Shown here piece by piece: positions 1 through 8,693 of a DNA stretch of 64,000 nucleotides. Where the stretch lies: contig NZ_CANLBS010000020.1 of the NCBI RefSeq assembly GCF_947488945.1, positions 62,001 through 126,000 of the forward strand, in the 5' to 3' direction. The translations under genes were made by a program, and so were the position numbers. A model generated the notes under the pieces. It had not been told where the DNA came from. It saw only the letters and a program-made list of their open reading frames with translations, and made no database searches. The stretch is from an uncultured Streptomyces sp. Lineage in GTDB: Bacteria; Actinomycetota; Actinomycetes; Streptomycetales; Streptomycetaceae. Each line of letters starts with the position of its first letter. The first letter of the stretch is position 1.

Positions 1-302
1 GTCGTCCACGTCGCCGGCGGCTCGCCGCGGAAGTTCAGCAGCAGCACGCTTCCGCCCGGCCCGGCGAGAGCCGCGGCGTCGGCCCAGTCGTCCGCGTCCG
101 GGGCGTCGGGCAGCGCGAACCACGGGGTGACGTCCCCGGGGTAGCGCAGGACGCGGCCGCGGCGCTCGGCGAAGCGGGCGTGCGGGCCGGTGAGGGCCGC
201 GCGCACGGGGTTGTCGAGCGGATGGGAGGCCGAGGCCCCGGGACCGGAGCGGACCACCCGCGTCCGGTCGTCCTGCGCCTGCGCCGTACCGACTTCGGTC
301 AT
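1..302 (-). CDS. GNAT-type acetyltransferase, N-terminal part (runs off window)
   Basis: Only about the first 100 codons are present; the gene leaves the window at base 1. The ATG at 302-300 has a GAGGGA ribosome site about five bases upstream. The N-terminal half (HPLDNPVRAALTGPHARFAERRGRVLRYP, then an Ala/Asp-rich DADDWADAAALAG stretch) resembles the leader region of a Streptomyces GNAT family that has a non-catalytic N-terminal segment before the acetyl-CoA-binding fold. The diagnostic acetyl-CoA motif would lie outside the window, so the family call rests on recall of the N-terminus alone. It is divergent from the sigma-factor gene. Confidence 0.5.
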   Translation of the reverse strand, partial: MTEVGTAQAQDDRTRVVRSGPGASASHPLDNPVRAALTGPHARFAERRGRVLRYPGDVTPWFALPDAPDADDWADAAALAGPGGSVLLLNFRGEPPATWT

Positions 303-745
303 GCGGTCCCTCGCTCCGTCCTGTGACTGGCCGCCCGTCGGCGGCTCCACCCGTCAGCACCGGACAGCGCGCGGGGAACCCCGGACTATTCCCGGCGCTG
401 CCGCACCGCGTGAGGACGGACGCCCCCGCACGCGGCGACGACGGACCGTCCCGTGCGGGGCGCCGGCCCGGCGGAACGGTCCCGGGCGGTCGGGCCCCCA
501 TTCGGTGTCCACCTGTGGCACTCTGGATGCGGCCGCCCCACCGGGCTCCCCCGTACCGGTGGGGCGGTCTTGTGCCCCCATGCCCCGCCGGGCCGCTCCC
601 GGGGCGGCTTGTTTCCCGCCCGCTGCGGCGGGTACGGGCCGTTCCCGGGCCTCCGTCGGAATCAACTCCCTTGTCCACGCATAGGACTGACGACCCGGGG
701 AAGGTGCCAGTACCTGATGGCACACCACCAGGGGAGCGTGACCGG
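303..745. other. Divergent intergenic region upstream of the sigma-factor gene
   Basis: This gap separates the partial GNAT gene (minus) from the sigma-factor gene (plus). It holds the SigB-type promoter at 611-635. I see no convincing small gene; overlapping open frames here are products of high GC. Confidence 0.6.
611..635 (+). promoter_or_regulatory. SigB/F-type promoter of the sigma-factor gene
   Basis: GTTT at 611-614 and GGGTAC at 630-635 are separated by 15 bases. This fits the GNNT-N14-16-GGGTAC/T element known for Streptomyces SigB-family promoters. It lies about 110 bases upstream of a SigB-family sigma gene, which suggests autoregulation or cascade control by a paralogue. Confidence 0.6.
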
Positions 746-1618
746 ATGACGGCACAGACCGAGCGCACGACGCGGACGGGCCCGACCGGGGTCACCGAGG
801 AACTGCCGTGGATCGAGGACGCCGGGAAGGTCGCGCCGAAGGACGCGCGGCGCATGTCCCGGCTCTTCTTCGACCGCCTCCAGGTACTGGAGGAGGGCAC
901 GCACGAGTACCAGTACGCCCGCAACACCCTGATCGAGATGAACCTGTCGCTGGTGCGCTTCGCGGCGGGCCGGTTCCGCAACCGCGGCAGCGGCGACATG
1001 GAGGACATCGTCCAGGTCGGCACGATCGGGCTGATCAAGGCGATCGACCGCTTCGACCTGTCCCGCGAGGTGGAGTTCACCTCCTTCGCCGTCCCGTACA
1101 TCGTCGGGGAGATCAAGCGGTTCTTCCGCGACACCAGTTGGGCGGTGCACGTCCCGCGCCGGCTGCAGGAACTGCGCGTCGACCTGGCGAAGGCCAAGGA
1201 GGCGCTCGCCGGCGAGCTGGACCGGGACCCGACCGTGGGCGAACTGGCCGAGCGGCTGGGGCTCTCGGAGGAAGAGGTCGCGGAGGGCATCGTGGCCTCC
1301 AACGGATACACCGCCGGCTCCCTCGACATGCCGACCGAGACCTCGGAGACGGGCCGCCCGCACGTCTCCGGCCGTTCCTTCGGCGATGTGCTGGGCGAGC
1401 CGGACGCCGGGATGGAGACGGTGGAGAACCTCCAGTGCCTGGCGCCGCTCCTCGGTGAACTCGACGCCCGCGAGCGCCGGATCATCGACATGCGGTTCGG
1501 GCAGGAGATGACCCAGGCGCAGATCGGCGTCGAACTGGGCATCTCCCAGATGCACGTGTCCCGCCTGCTCAACCGCATGCTCGGCAAGCTGCGCGACGGG
1601 ATGCTCACGGAGGACTGA
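746..1618 (+). CDS. SigB/SigF/SigG-subfamily RNA polymerase sigma factor
   Basis: A 290-residue group-3 sigma factor, normal length for the SigB/F/H/G stress and development family. Region 2 is seen in NTLIEMNLSLVRFAAGRF, then DIVQVGTIGLIKAIDRFD, then EFTSFAVPYIVGEIKRFFRD. Region 3 follows (VPRRLQELRVDL), and region 4 ends in the helix-turn-helix MTQAQIGVELGISQMHVSRLL near the C-terminus. The start is the ATG at 746, preceded by GGGGAGCGTGACCGG; the frame is open further upstream but with no family sequence. In this family activity is normally set by anti-sigma and anti-anti-sigma partners; none is adjacent. The upstream SigB-type promoter suggests feedback control. Confidence 0.93.
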   Translation: MTAQTERTTRTGPTGVTEELPWIEDAGKVAPKDARRMSRLFFDRLQVLEEGTHEYQYARNTLIEMNLSLVRFAAGRFRNRGSGDMEDIVQVGTIGLIKAIDRFDLSREVEFTSFAVPYIVGEIKRFFRDTSWAVHVPRRLQELRVDLAKAKEALAGELDRDPTVGELAERLGLSEEEVAEGIVASNGYTAGSLDMPTETSETGRPHVSGRSFGDVLGEPDAGMETVENLQCLAPLLGELDARERRIIDMRFGQEMTQAQIGVELGISQMHVSRLLNRMLGKLRDGMLTED

Positions 1619-2054
1619 CCCCCGCGCCGGTCCGGCACCGGCCCGCACACAGGTCCTGCCGGGTGGCGCCCGCGGGAGAACGTGTACGCCGCGCCGCCTG
1701 ACGGCGTGCCGGGTGTCGGGTCAACGGGTCCCGTACCGCCTGGAGTCGTGCCGCGCCTCCGGGGCGGGTCAAACGGTGCGCCGAGCGTGCCGGACTCGAC
1801 CGCGCACGCCTTCCCGCCCGCCCGTTCCGCCCGGGGTGGGCCTTTCGGCGTGTCCCCTGCCCGGCCCGTGCCCGCCGGTCCCCCCTGCACCCGGAGGGGT
1901 GTACCCGGTGTACCCACCCGGTGTACCTACGCCCACCCGCGCCGTCGCCCTGGGTCGCGTCCGGCCGGGTGTTCCGGCGGCTGGGACGACGAGCGGGGAG
2001 TTCCTAGGTTCGTGGTGTCCGTCCAGACACCCACTCCGGGGAGCGAACCACTCC
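1619..2054. other. Intergenic region before the MMPL gene
   Basis: No gene is supported in these 436 bases. They contain three GTGTAC repeats (1899-1926) that could be a regulator-binding array, and a GGGGAG ribosome site ahead of the ATG at 2055. Confidence 0.5.
1899..1926. repeat. Three GTGTAC repeats upstream of the MMPL exporter
   Basis: GTGTAC occurs at 1899-1904, 1908-1913 and 1921-1926, each in a C/G-rich ccGGTGTACCc context, with spacings of 9 and 13 bases. Exporters of this kind are often controlled by TetR- or MarR-type repressors, so an operator is plausible. No regulator gene is adjacent. Confidence 0.4.
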
Positions 2055-4247
2055 ATGAGACCCAACCTCGCGGCACGTATCGGTGTGTGGAGCGCACACC
2101 ATCGCAAGACGGCCGTCCTCGGCTGGCTGCTCTTCGTCGTCCTCGCCGCGGTCGTCGGCGGTTCGTCGGGGATGGTCGAGATGACCGACGCGGAGAACGG
2201 CGCGGGCGACTCGGCGCGCGCCGAGCAGATCCTCTCCGACGCGGGCCTCGGCCACCGCGCGGGCGAGCTGGTCATGGTGTCGTCACCGCGGCCCGACGGC
2301 TGGCGCACGGCCGCCGCGGAGCTCTCCGCCGCCCTCGGCCGGACCGGCGAAGTGACGGAACTCGCGGCTCCCGTCCCCTCCGAGGACGGCAGGGAGGCGC
2401 TGATCACCTTCGGGATGAAGGGGGACGCGGCCACCGCCGCCGACCGGGTGCAGCCGGTCCTGGACGCGGTGGACGGGGTGCGCGGGGACCGGGGGGACGT
2501 CACGATCCATCAGTTCGGCGACGCCAGCGCCGGGAAGTGGCTCGACGACCTGCTCTCCGACGACCTCAAGAGGGCCGAGTTCACCGCCGTCCCGCTGGCC
2601 CTCGGCATCCTGCTGGTCGCCTTCGGAGCCGTGGTCGCCGCCCTGTTGCCGGTGGGGCTCGCGCTGACCGCGTGCCTGGCCGCCTTCGGCCTGCTCTCGC
2701 TCGCCAGCCATCAACTGCACCTCGCCCAGACCACGTACTCCGTGATGTTCCTGATGGGCTTCGCCGTCGGCGTCGACTACTGCCTCTTCTACCTGCGGCG
2801 CGAACGCGACGAGCGGGCGGCGGGGCGCGACGCCGGGACGGCGCTGCGGATCGCCGCGGCGACCAGCGGCCGGTCCGTGCTGGTGTCCGGGCTGACCGTC
2901 ATGGTCGCGATGGCCGGCATGTTCCTGTCCGGACTGCTGCTGTTCAAGGGCTTCGCCGTCGCCACGATCCTGGTGGTCTTCATCGCCATGATGGGCTCCG
3001 TGACGGTCCTGCCCGCGCTGCTCTCCTGGCTGGGCGACCGGATCGACGCCGGTCGGGTGCCGCTGCTGAACCGGCGCGGCGGGCGCGGCGGGAGGGAGAG
3101 CGGCAGGATCGCCGGCCGGCTGCTGCGGCCGGTGCTGGCCAGGCCGAAGCTCTTCGCGTCCGCCTCGGTCCTGGTCCTGCTGGTGCTCGCCGCACCGGCC
3201 GCCGGCATGAGGACCGAGTCGCTGGGCCTGGAGAAGCAGTTCGGCTCGGACTCCGCGCTCTCCGTCGCCCACCGGCACATCGAGGAGGCGTTCCCCGGCG
3301 GCCCCGCCCCGGCCCGGGTGGTCGTCGAGGCGGACGACATCGGCGCCCCGGCCGTGCGGACCGCGCTCGCCGGTTTCGACCGGGTGACCGTCCACCGCGC
3401 GCGGAACATCGCGGAGTTCGAGGTGCCGCTGCCGGACGGCGAGGCCGGGCTGGCCGACCTGCGGGAGAAGCGGCTGCCGGCCGCGTTCGACGGCACCGGC
3501 GCCCGCGCCCTGGTCACGGGTGAGGTGGCCGGGTCCGTGGACTTCAACGACCGGCTCACCCGCGGCATCGTGCCCGTCTTCCTGTTCATCACCGCGGTGA
3601 CGTTCCTGCTCATGCTGTTCTGCTTCCGCAGTCACGTCGTCGCCGTCACCTCGATCCTGCTCAACCTGCTGTCGGTGGCCGCCGCCTACGGCGTGATGAC
3701 GGCGGTGTTCCAACACGGCTGGGGCGCCTCGCTGATCGGTTCGGAGGGGGTCGGCGCGGTCGAGTCCTGGATGCCGCTGTTCGTCCTCGTCGTCCTGTTC
3801 GGACTCTCGATGGACTACCACGTCTTCGTGGTCTCCCGGATCCGTGAGGCCCGCGTGTCCGGGCTCTCCACCCCTGCCGCGATCGACGAGGGCATCCGCC
3901 GCACGGCGGGGGCCGTCACCGGCGCGGCCGTGATCATGGTGGCGGTGTTCTCGGTCTTCGCGACGCTGTCGATGCAGGACATGCAGCAGATGGGCGTCGG
4001 CCTGGCGGTGGCGGTGCTGCTGGACGCCACGGTCGTACGGATGGTCCTGCTGCCCTCCGTGATGGCGCTGCTGGGCGAGCGGAACTGGCGCACGCCACGC
4101 CTCCTGTCCCGCCTGCCCGACCTGCACCACGGCGAGCCGGCACCGGCGTCCGGGACGGGGTCCGCGCCGGTGTCGGGGACGGGGGCGCCGGGGGCGGAGT
4201 CCGCACCGGAATCGGCTCCCGCGGCGGGCCCGGCGACGCGCGGCTGA
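2055..4247 (+). CDS. MMPL-family (RND-type) membrane exporter
   Basis: A 730-residue inner-membrane transporter of the MmpL/ActII-3-like family, which exports lipids, antibiotics or drugs using the proton gradient. An N-terminal membrane helix (AVLGWLLFVVLAAVVGG) is followed by an extracytoplasmic loop, then five or six hydrophobic segments (about residues 170-330) containing the family motif MGFAVGVDYCLFYLRRERDE. The pattern repeats in the second half, with GLSMDYHVFVVSRIREAR near 580-600. The tail is Ala/Gly/Pro/Ser rich and probably disordered. The start is the ATG at 2055 with GGGGAG eight bases before it. It stands alone, so the substrate is unknown. Confidence 0.92.
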   Translation: MRPNLAARIGVWSAHHRKTAVLGWLLFVVLAAVVGGSSGMVEMTDAENGAGDSARAEQILSDAGLGHRAGELVMVSSPRPDGWRTAAAELSAALGRTGEVTELAAPVPSEDGREALITFGMKGDAATAADRVQPVLDAVDGVRGDRGDVTIHQFGDASAGKWLDDLLSDDLKRAEFTAVPLALGILLVAFGAVVAALLPVGLALTACLAAFGLLSLASHQLHLAQTTYSVMFLMGFAVGVDYCLFYLRRERDERAAGRDAGTALRIAAATSGRSVLVSGLTVMVAMAGMFLSGLLLFKGFAVATILVVFIAMMGSVTVLPALLSWLGDRIDAGRVPLLNRRGGRGGRESGRIAGRLLRPVLARPKLFASASVLVLLVLAAPAAGMRTESLGLEKQFGSDSALSVAHRHIEEAFPGGPAPARVVVEADDIGAPAVRTALAGFDRVTVHRARNIAEFEVPLPDGEAGLADLREKRLPAAFDGTGARALVTGEVAGSVDFNDRLTRGIVPVFLFITAVTFLLMLFCFRSHVVAVTSILLNLLSVAAAYGVMTAVFQHGWGASLIGSEGVGAVESWMPLFVLVVLFGLSMDYHVFVVSRIREARVSGLSTPAAIDEGIRRTAGAVTGAAVIMVAVFSVFATLSMQDMQQMGVGLAVAVLLDATVVRMVLLPSVMALLGERNWRTPRLLSRLPDLHHGEPAPASGTGSAPVSGTGAPGAESAPESAPAAGPATRG

Positions 4248-4579
4248 CCCGGATTGCGGCGGGCGCCGCGAGGACCGCTCGCCGCGTCCGCCCGCCTCCC
4301 GGCCGGGGCCGAGGTGCCGTGGTGTCGGCGCACCGATCCGCACGGCGGCACCTTGCTCCGCCACCACGGAGTCCGCCCCTCCCCCGCCCCGACCGTCACG
4401 CCGGTATTGCGGTCCCGTGAACTCCGCGCCGGCCGGGAGCAGGCCGCACACCGTCCGCCGCCGCACACCACGCCCTCCCCGCCGGGCGGTGGAACCGCAG
4501 GTGGGGACGCGTGTCGTCGGGGCGGCACGGGGTCCGGTGCGCGGTGTCGTGGGCCGAGCCGGCGGGTCCTGCGCGGGTG

Positions 4580-4608
4580 TTGACGTCCCGGTCCCCCGCT
4601 GCGACGCT
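4580..4608 (+). promoter_or_regulatory. Promoter driving a leaderless leader peptide
   Basis: TTGACG at 4580-4585 is 17 bases from GACGCT at 4603-4608. The ATG of the leader peptide comes six bases later, so the transcript should begin at or next to the start codon. This is the architecture of a leaderless Streptomyces transcript. Confidence 0.6.
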
Positions 4609-4614
4609 CCCGGC

Positions 4615-4704
4615 ATGTCCGTCACGCCGCGTCTCCACTCCCGGCGCCACGTCGACCTGGGACGCCTCGCGTCCGCGGCGTGTCGCCCCTTCCGCCGCCG
4701 GTAG
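4615..4704 (+). CDS. Cysteine-containing putative leader peptide of the sulfur operon
   Basis: A 29-residue frame starting at the ATG directly after a TTGACG/GACGCT promoter. It reads MSVTPRLHSRRHVDL then GRLASAACRPFRRR. The core RRHVDL..R..SA.CR matches the short 'putative leader peptides' found in Streptomyces ahead of sulfur-assimilation genes. The single late Cys codon (TGT) would let ribosome speed report cysteinyl-tRNA supply. The next gene, 239 bases away, is a TauD-type sulfur-scavenging dioxygenase, which fits cysteine-responsive attenuation. The motif match is from memory, and the mechanism is inferred by analogy with cysteine attenuation in mycobacteria. Confidence 0.75.
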   Translation: MSVTPRLHSRRHVDLGRLASAACRPFRRR

Positions 4705-4943
4705 TCCCGCAGCCGCTCGCCGCGCCGTCGCCTCCCGCCCCGGCCCTCGTGCCGCGTACTGCGCGCGTGGCCGGGCCGGGACCGGGACCGGCCGCGGCCA
4801 CCCGGTGGGCGCCGGGTCGGCCACCGCACCGGCCCCACAGGCCGCGCCGGCTCCGCGCGCCCTCGGCCCAGTCCGGCAGCCCCCACCCGGCAGCCCCGTC
4901 CGGGCCCCCGGAGAGCACCCACCCGTACGGAAAGGGCACCCCC
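4705..4943 (+). other. Leader-to-structural-gene spacer (candidate attenuator)
   Basis: This 239-base spacer follows the leader-peptide stop. It is rich in complementary GGCC/GGCCGG blocks (for example around 4770-4860) that could form alternative hairpins. No clean terminator with a U-tract is visible, so attenuation might act through translation or Rho. The AAAGGG ribosome site of the dioxygenase lies at its end. Confidence 0.4.
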
Positions 4944-5888
4944 ATGACCTCCGCACCCGCCACCGCCCGCTCCGCCGTCGTCGTGGAGAAGACCGGCGGC
5001 CGGATCGGCGCCGTCGTGCACGGCGTCCGTCTCGGCGGCGATCTGGACGCCGCCACGGTGGCCGCCCTGCGCGCCGCGGTGCTGGAACACAAGGTGATCT
5101 TCTTCCGCGAGCAGGACCATCTGGACGAGGAGGGCCACGAGGCGTTCGGCTCCCTGCTCGGCACACCGGTCGCGCACCCCACCGTGCCGTCGTCGGACGG
5201 CCGTTACTCCCTCGGCATCGACTCCGACCACGGCGCCCGCGCCAACGAGTGGCACACGGACGTGACGTTCGTGCCGGCGTACCCGGCCTTCTCCGTCCTG
5301 CGCGCGGTGACGCTGCCGCCGTACGGCGGGAACACCCTCTGGGCGAACACCGCCGCCGCCTACGCCGGACTGCCCCAGCCGTTGCGGACCTTGGCCGACT
5401 CGCTGCGCGCCCTGCACTCGAACGACTACGACTACGCCGCCGTCCGTCCCGGTCCACTGCCCGAGGCGCTGGAGCGGTACCGGCAGGTGTTCACCTCCAC
5501 CACGTTCCTCACCGAGCACCCGGTGGTGCGGGTCCACCCCGAGACGGGCGAACGAGCCTTGCTGCTGGGGCAGTTCGTTCAGCGGATCACGGGCCTGCGC
5601 TCATCGGACTCGCGGGCGCTGTTCGACCTGTTCCAGTCGCACGTCGAGCGTCCGGAGAACACCGTGCGCTGGCAGTGGCGGGCCGGTGACGTCGCCCTCT
5701 GGGACAACCGGGCGACCCAGCACTACGGGGTGGACGACTCCGACGACCACGAGCGCACGCTGCGCCGCGTGACGATCGACGGCGACGTGCCGGTCGGCCC
5801 CGACGGCCGGCCCTCGACGCCGATCACCCCGGAAGCCGTGCCGGAGCCGTTGTCCGGCGTGCCCGCGGGCGCCTCCACGGCGGCCTGA
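4944..5888 (+). CDS. TauD/AtsK-type Fe(II)/2-oxoglutarate dioxygenase
   Basis: A 314-residue cytoplasmic non-haem iron oxygenase. The family releases sulfite, sulfate or an aldehyde from taurine, alkylsulfonates or alkylsulfates so that sulfur can be used. The iron ligands are visible: His104 and Asp106 in EWHTDVTF and His260 in NRATQHYG. The 2-oxoglutarate-binding arginine is in ERTLRRVTIDGD (about 271-275). The length is normal. The upstream cysteine leader peptide and the downstream sulfite-oxidase-like enzyme support a sulfur role over other TauD-superfamily reactions. The exact substrate cannot be read from the sequence. Confidence 0.88.
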   Translation: MTSAPATARSAVVVEKTGGRIGAVVHGVRLGGDLDAATVAALRAAVLEHKVIFFREQDHLDEEGHEAFGSLLGTPVAHPTVPSSDGRYSLGIDSDHGARANEWHTDVTFVPAYPAFSVLRAVTLPPYGGNTLWANTAAAYAGLPQPLRTLADSLRALHSNDYDYAAVRPGPLPEALERYRQVFTSTTFLTEHPVVRVHPETGERALLLGQFVQRITGLRSSDSRALFDLFQSHVERPENTVRWQWRAGDVALWDNRATQHYGVDDSDDHERTLRRVTIDGDVPVGPDGRPSTPITPEAVPEPLSGVPAGASTAA

Positions 5889-6021
5889 CGACACCGGATC
5901 GCCCACGACACGGGGACGGGACCGGGGCTGCCGCCCCCGCGCCGCACCGGGCCGGCCGGGTTGCGCCGGGCCCCGTACGGCACGGGCCCGACCCCTTCAC
6001 ACCGACTCCCAGGGAGTGACC

Positions 6022-7290
6022 ATGAGTTCCGTACCACCGGCCGAGACCGCCTACGACGCGATGCGCCTGAGACAGTGGGCGCGGGGCCGGGCGCGGTCCG
6101 CGGGGCTGGAGCGCCGCGACCTGCTGAGGCTGGTCGCGGCGGCGTCGGTCGCCGGGCCGCTGACCGCCGTCGCGGCGTCGCCCGCACGGGCGGCGGAGCC
6201 CGCCCAGTCGCTGCCGGGGGTGGTGAAGCCGCTGCCCGCCGAGTACTTCACACTGCGCGGCACCAACGCGGAGACGAAGTTCGCGGCACTGCGGTCGACG
6301 GGGATGCTGACGCCCGCCGACCGCTTCTTCGTGCGCAACCACACCGCGACGCCGGTCCTGGACGCGGCGGCCTGGAAACTGACGGTGTGGGGCGACGGGC
6401 TGACCGGCGGCCCGGTCGACTTCTCGTACGACGCGCTGCGCGCGCTGCCGTCGGTGAGCCGTACCGCGTTCGTCGAGTGCGCGGGCAACGGCCGCAGCTT
6501 CTACGCGTCGCAGCAGGGACAGGCGGTGACCGGCACGGCGTGGACGCTGGGCGCGATCGGCACGGCCCGCTGGCGCGGGGTGCGGCTCGGCGAGGTGCTG
6601 CGGCGGGCCGGGATCGGCCGGCACGCGGTGGACGTGCTGCCGCGGGGACTGGACGCGGAGGTGGTGACCGACGGGGTGAACCTGGGCCGGGTGCGCAGGC
6701 CGCTGCCGGTGGCGAAGGCGCTCGACGACGTGCTGCTGGCGTACGAGATGAACGGCGAGCCGCTGCCCCCGGACCACGGGTTCCCGGTGCGGCTGATCGT
6801 GCCGTCGTGGGTGGGGATAGCCAACATCAAGTGGGTGGGTGACATCGAGGTCGCCGCCGGGCCGCTGCTGACCCCCTGGAACACCGGGCTGTACCGGCTG
6901 TTCGGTCCGCAGTTCCCGGAAGGGGGCAGCGATCCGCTGACCCGGCAGACCCTGAAGAGCGCGTTCGAGCTGGCGCCGGGGGCGACGTTCGCGGTGAACG
7001 GCCCGGTGCGGCTGACCGGCCGGTCGTGGTCGGGCGGCGCGCCGGTGCGGTCGGTGGAGGTCAGCACCGACGGCGGGGCGCGCTGGCGGCGGGCCCGGCT
7101 GCACGACGTCCCTCGTGCGGGCGGCTGGGTGCGGTGGTCGGTGGACTGGGTGCCGGGGACGGCAGGTCCCGCTGTGCTGCTGGCGCGCGCCACGGACCGC
7201 TCGGGCCGCACCCAGCCGGACGTCGCGGTCCACAACACCCAGGGGTACCTCTTCGACGCGGTGGTGCGGCATCCGGTGACCGTCGTCTGA
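6022..7290 (+). CDS. Tat-exported sulfite-oxidase-family molybdopterin oxidoreductase
   Basis: A 422-residue protein with a twin-arginine signal (ERRDLLRLVAAASVAGP, cleavage near SPARA-AEP), so it folds with its cofactor before export. The Moco-binding cysteine is Cys153 in AFVECAGNGRSF, the signature of the sulfite oxidase/YedY fold. The C-terminal third (VNGPVRLTGRSWSGG...VEVSTDGGARW) is the Mo-co dimerisation immunoglobulin-like domain. The ATG at 6022 is chosen over the GTG at 6016 because AGGGAG (6011-6016) lies at the right distance. It follows the TauD gene by 133 bases. Oxidation of sulfite freed by sulfonate cleavage would make sense but is inferred. Confidence 0.88.
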   Translation: MSSVPPAETAYDAMRLRQWARGRARSAGLERRDLLRLVAAASVAGPLTAVAASPARAAEPAQSLPGVVKPLPAEYFTLRGTNAETKFAALRSTGMLTPADRFFVRNHTATPVLDAAAWKLTVWGDGLTGGPVDFSYDALRALPSVSRTAFVECAGNGRSFYASQQGQAVTGTAWTLGAIGTARWRGVRLGEVLRRAGIGRHAVDVLPRGLDAEVVTDGVNLGRVRRPLPVAKALDDVLLAYEMNGEPLPPDHGFPVRLIVPSWVGIANIKWVGDIEVAAGPLLTPWNTGLYRLFGPQFPEGGSDPLTRQTLKSAFELAPGATFAVNGPVRLTGRSWSGGAPVRSVEVSTDGGARWRRARLHDVPRAGGWVRWSVDWVPGTAGPAVLLARATDRSGRTQPDVAVHNTQGYLFDAVVRHPVTVV

Positions 7291-7301
7291 GCGGCGGCCG
7301 T

Positions 7302-7326
7302 GCGGGGGCGGCGGACCGCCCCCCGC
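7302..7326. terminator. Hairpin between convergent genes
   Basis: GCGGGGGCGG pairs with CCGCCCCCCGC across a CGGA loop (one bulged C). It lies in the 44-base gap between the convergent oxidoreductase and hydrolase genes and could terminate both. Confidence 0.55.
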
Positions 7327-7334
7327 GTCCGGCG

Positions 7335-8645
7335 TCAGGCTTCGCCGCGGGCCATGGCGAACAGCCGGTCCAGGACGGCGGCGTCGGCGCGGACCCCGTC
7401 GTGGGCGTACGCGTCGGTGACCCAGGTGCGCAGCCCCCGGACGGCGGCGGCCGTGGCGAGCGACTGTTCGCGGTCCACGTACATGTCGTCGTGGTAGACG
7501 GCGGCGACGACCGGCACCTCGTTGGCGGCCAGCCGGTCGAGGTCGTAGAGGGCGGGCCAGTCCTCCCGCGCCGCGAGGGCGTCCGCGGCGGCGCGCAGCG
7601 GGACGAGGGAGGGGTCCTCCTCGAACTGCCAGGGGTAGACCATCTCGCCGGTGAAGCGCAGCGGTCCGGGCCGGCCGGCGTCGAAGGCGGGGAACTCCTC
7701 GCGCACACGGTGCGCCGACCAGCCGGTGGCACGCCCGCCCTGCGCGTAGATCGGCTCGTGCAGGACGGCGTACAGCGGGCGTTCGGCGAACGACACGGCG
7801 GCTTCCACCCCCCGCAGGAAGGTGTCGCCGAGCTCCGGGCCTGCGGCGCCGTCGGTGAAGGCGGTCTCCAGCAGGTAGTGCAGCGCGTCGAATTTGGCCG
7901 AGGTGCCGAAGGTGATGCCGAGCGTCTGGAAGCGGCGCACCGTCAGGCGCTCCCCGGTCGGCAGCCGCACGTCGTGCGCGGCGAGGTGGGCGGCGACCGC
8001 GTCGGCCGTCGGCTGGTCCGCCGGATAGCGGTCGAAGAACCGTTCGTTCTGGGTGAGGGTGCGTGCGTAGGCGGCGCGGTACACGTCGTCGGCGTGGCCG
8101 GTGAGGGTGGGCAGACCGCCGGTGATGTAGGCCTGTTCCAGTCCCCCGGGGGCGAGGCTGAGGTAGGTGAGGGTGGCGAAGCCGCCGAAGCTCTGGCCCA
8201 GCACGCTCCAGGGGCGGTCGCCCTGGAGGCTGAGGCGGAGCAGTTCGGCGTCGCGCACGATCGAGTCGGCCCGGAAGTGGGCGAGGTAGCCGGCCGCCGC
8301 CGTCGCGTCGGAGCCGAACCGGGCGAGGGTGCGCCGGTCGGCGGGGGTGGAGCGGCCGGTGCCGCGCTGGTCCATGAGGACGACCCGGTGGTCCCGCAGG
8401 GCCCGGCGCAGCCAGGCGCCGGCGGCGTTGGGCCGCTCGGCCCGTCCGCCCGGTCCGCCCTGGAGCCACAGCAGGCGGGGGAGGTCGTCTCCCTCGCGTC
8501 CCTCGGCCACGACCTCGCGGGCGTAGAGGGAGAGTGAGGGGCCGTCGGGGCGGGCGTGGTCGAGGGGCACGTCGAGGGCGACGTCGGTGCAGAGCAGCCC
8601 GTCGTGCCGGTAGGTGACGGGCGCGGGCGCGGTGGGGGCGGACAT
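7335..8645 (-). CDS. Alpha/beta hydrolase, proline-iminopeptidase-like (S33)
   Basis: A 436-residue serine hydrolase of the S33 type, which removes N-terminal proline or other residues from small peptides. The oxyanion region is LLWLQGGPGG and the nucleophile elbow is GQSFGGF (Ser near residue 150). An Asp in YHDDMYVD and a His in AYAHDG near the C-terminus complete a plausible triad. There is no signal peptide, so it acts in the cytoplasm. It is the last gene of an operon with an IclR regulator, an OPT transporter and an M29-type protein, which fits peptide uptake followed by hydrolysis. The start is the ATG at 8645. Confidence 0.88.
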   Translation of the reverse strand: MSAPTAPAPVTYRHDGLLCTDVALDVPLDHARPDGPSLSLYAREVVAEGREGDDLPRLLWLQGGPGGRAERPNAAGAWLRRALRDHRVVLMDQRGTGRSTPADRRTLARFGSDATAAAGYLAHFRADSIVRDAELLRLSLQGDRPWSVLGQSFGGFATLTYLSLAPGGLEQAYITGGLPTLTGHADDVYRAAYARTLTQNERFFDRYPADQPTADAVAAHLAAHDVRLPTGERLTVRRFQTLGITFGTSAKFDALHYLLETAFTDGAAGPELGDTFLRGVEAAVSFAERPLYAVLHEPIYAQGGRATGWSAHRVREEFPAFDAGRPGPLRFTGEMVYPWQFEEDPSLVPLRAAADALAAREDWPALYDLDRLAANEVPVVAAVYHDDMYVDREQSLATAAAVRGLRTWVTDAYAHDGVRADAAVLDRLFAMARGEA

Positions 8646-8693
8646 GGGGCTCCTCGGTCAGGGCGGGTCGGGCGCGGGCAGCGGTGTGCGGTG

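Noticed and set aside
323..745. N-terminal extension of the sigma factor, and overlapping small frames
   Set aside because: The extra 141 codons are Arg/Pro-rich, unlike the family, and include the promoter at 611-635; a good ribosome site precedes ATG 746.
2283..5537. Minus-strand frame of about 1080 codons opposite MMPL and TauD genes
   Set aside because: Composition is His/Gln/Arg/Gly-rich nonsense mirroring the plus-strand proteins; the plus frames carry clear family motifs.
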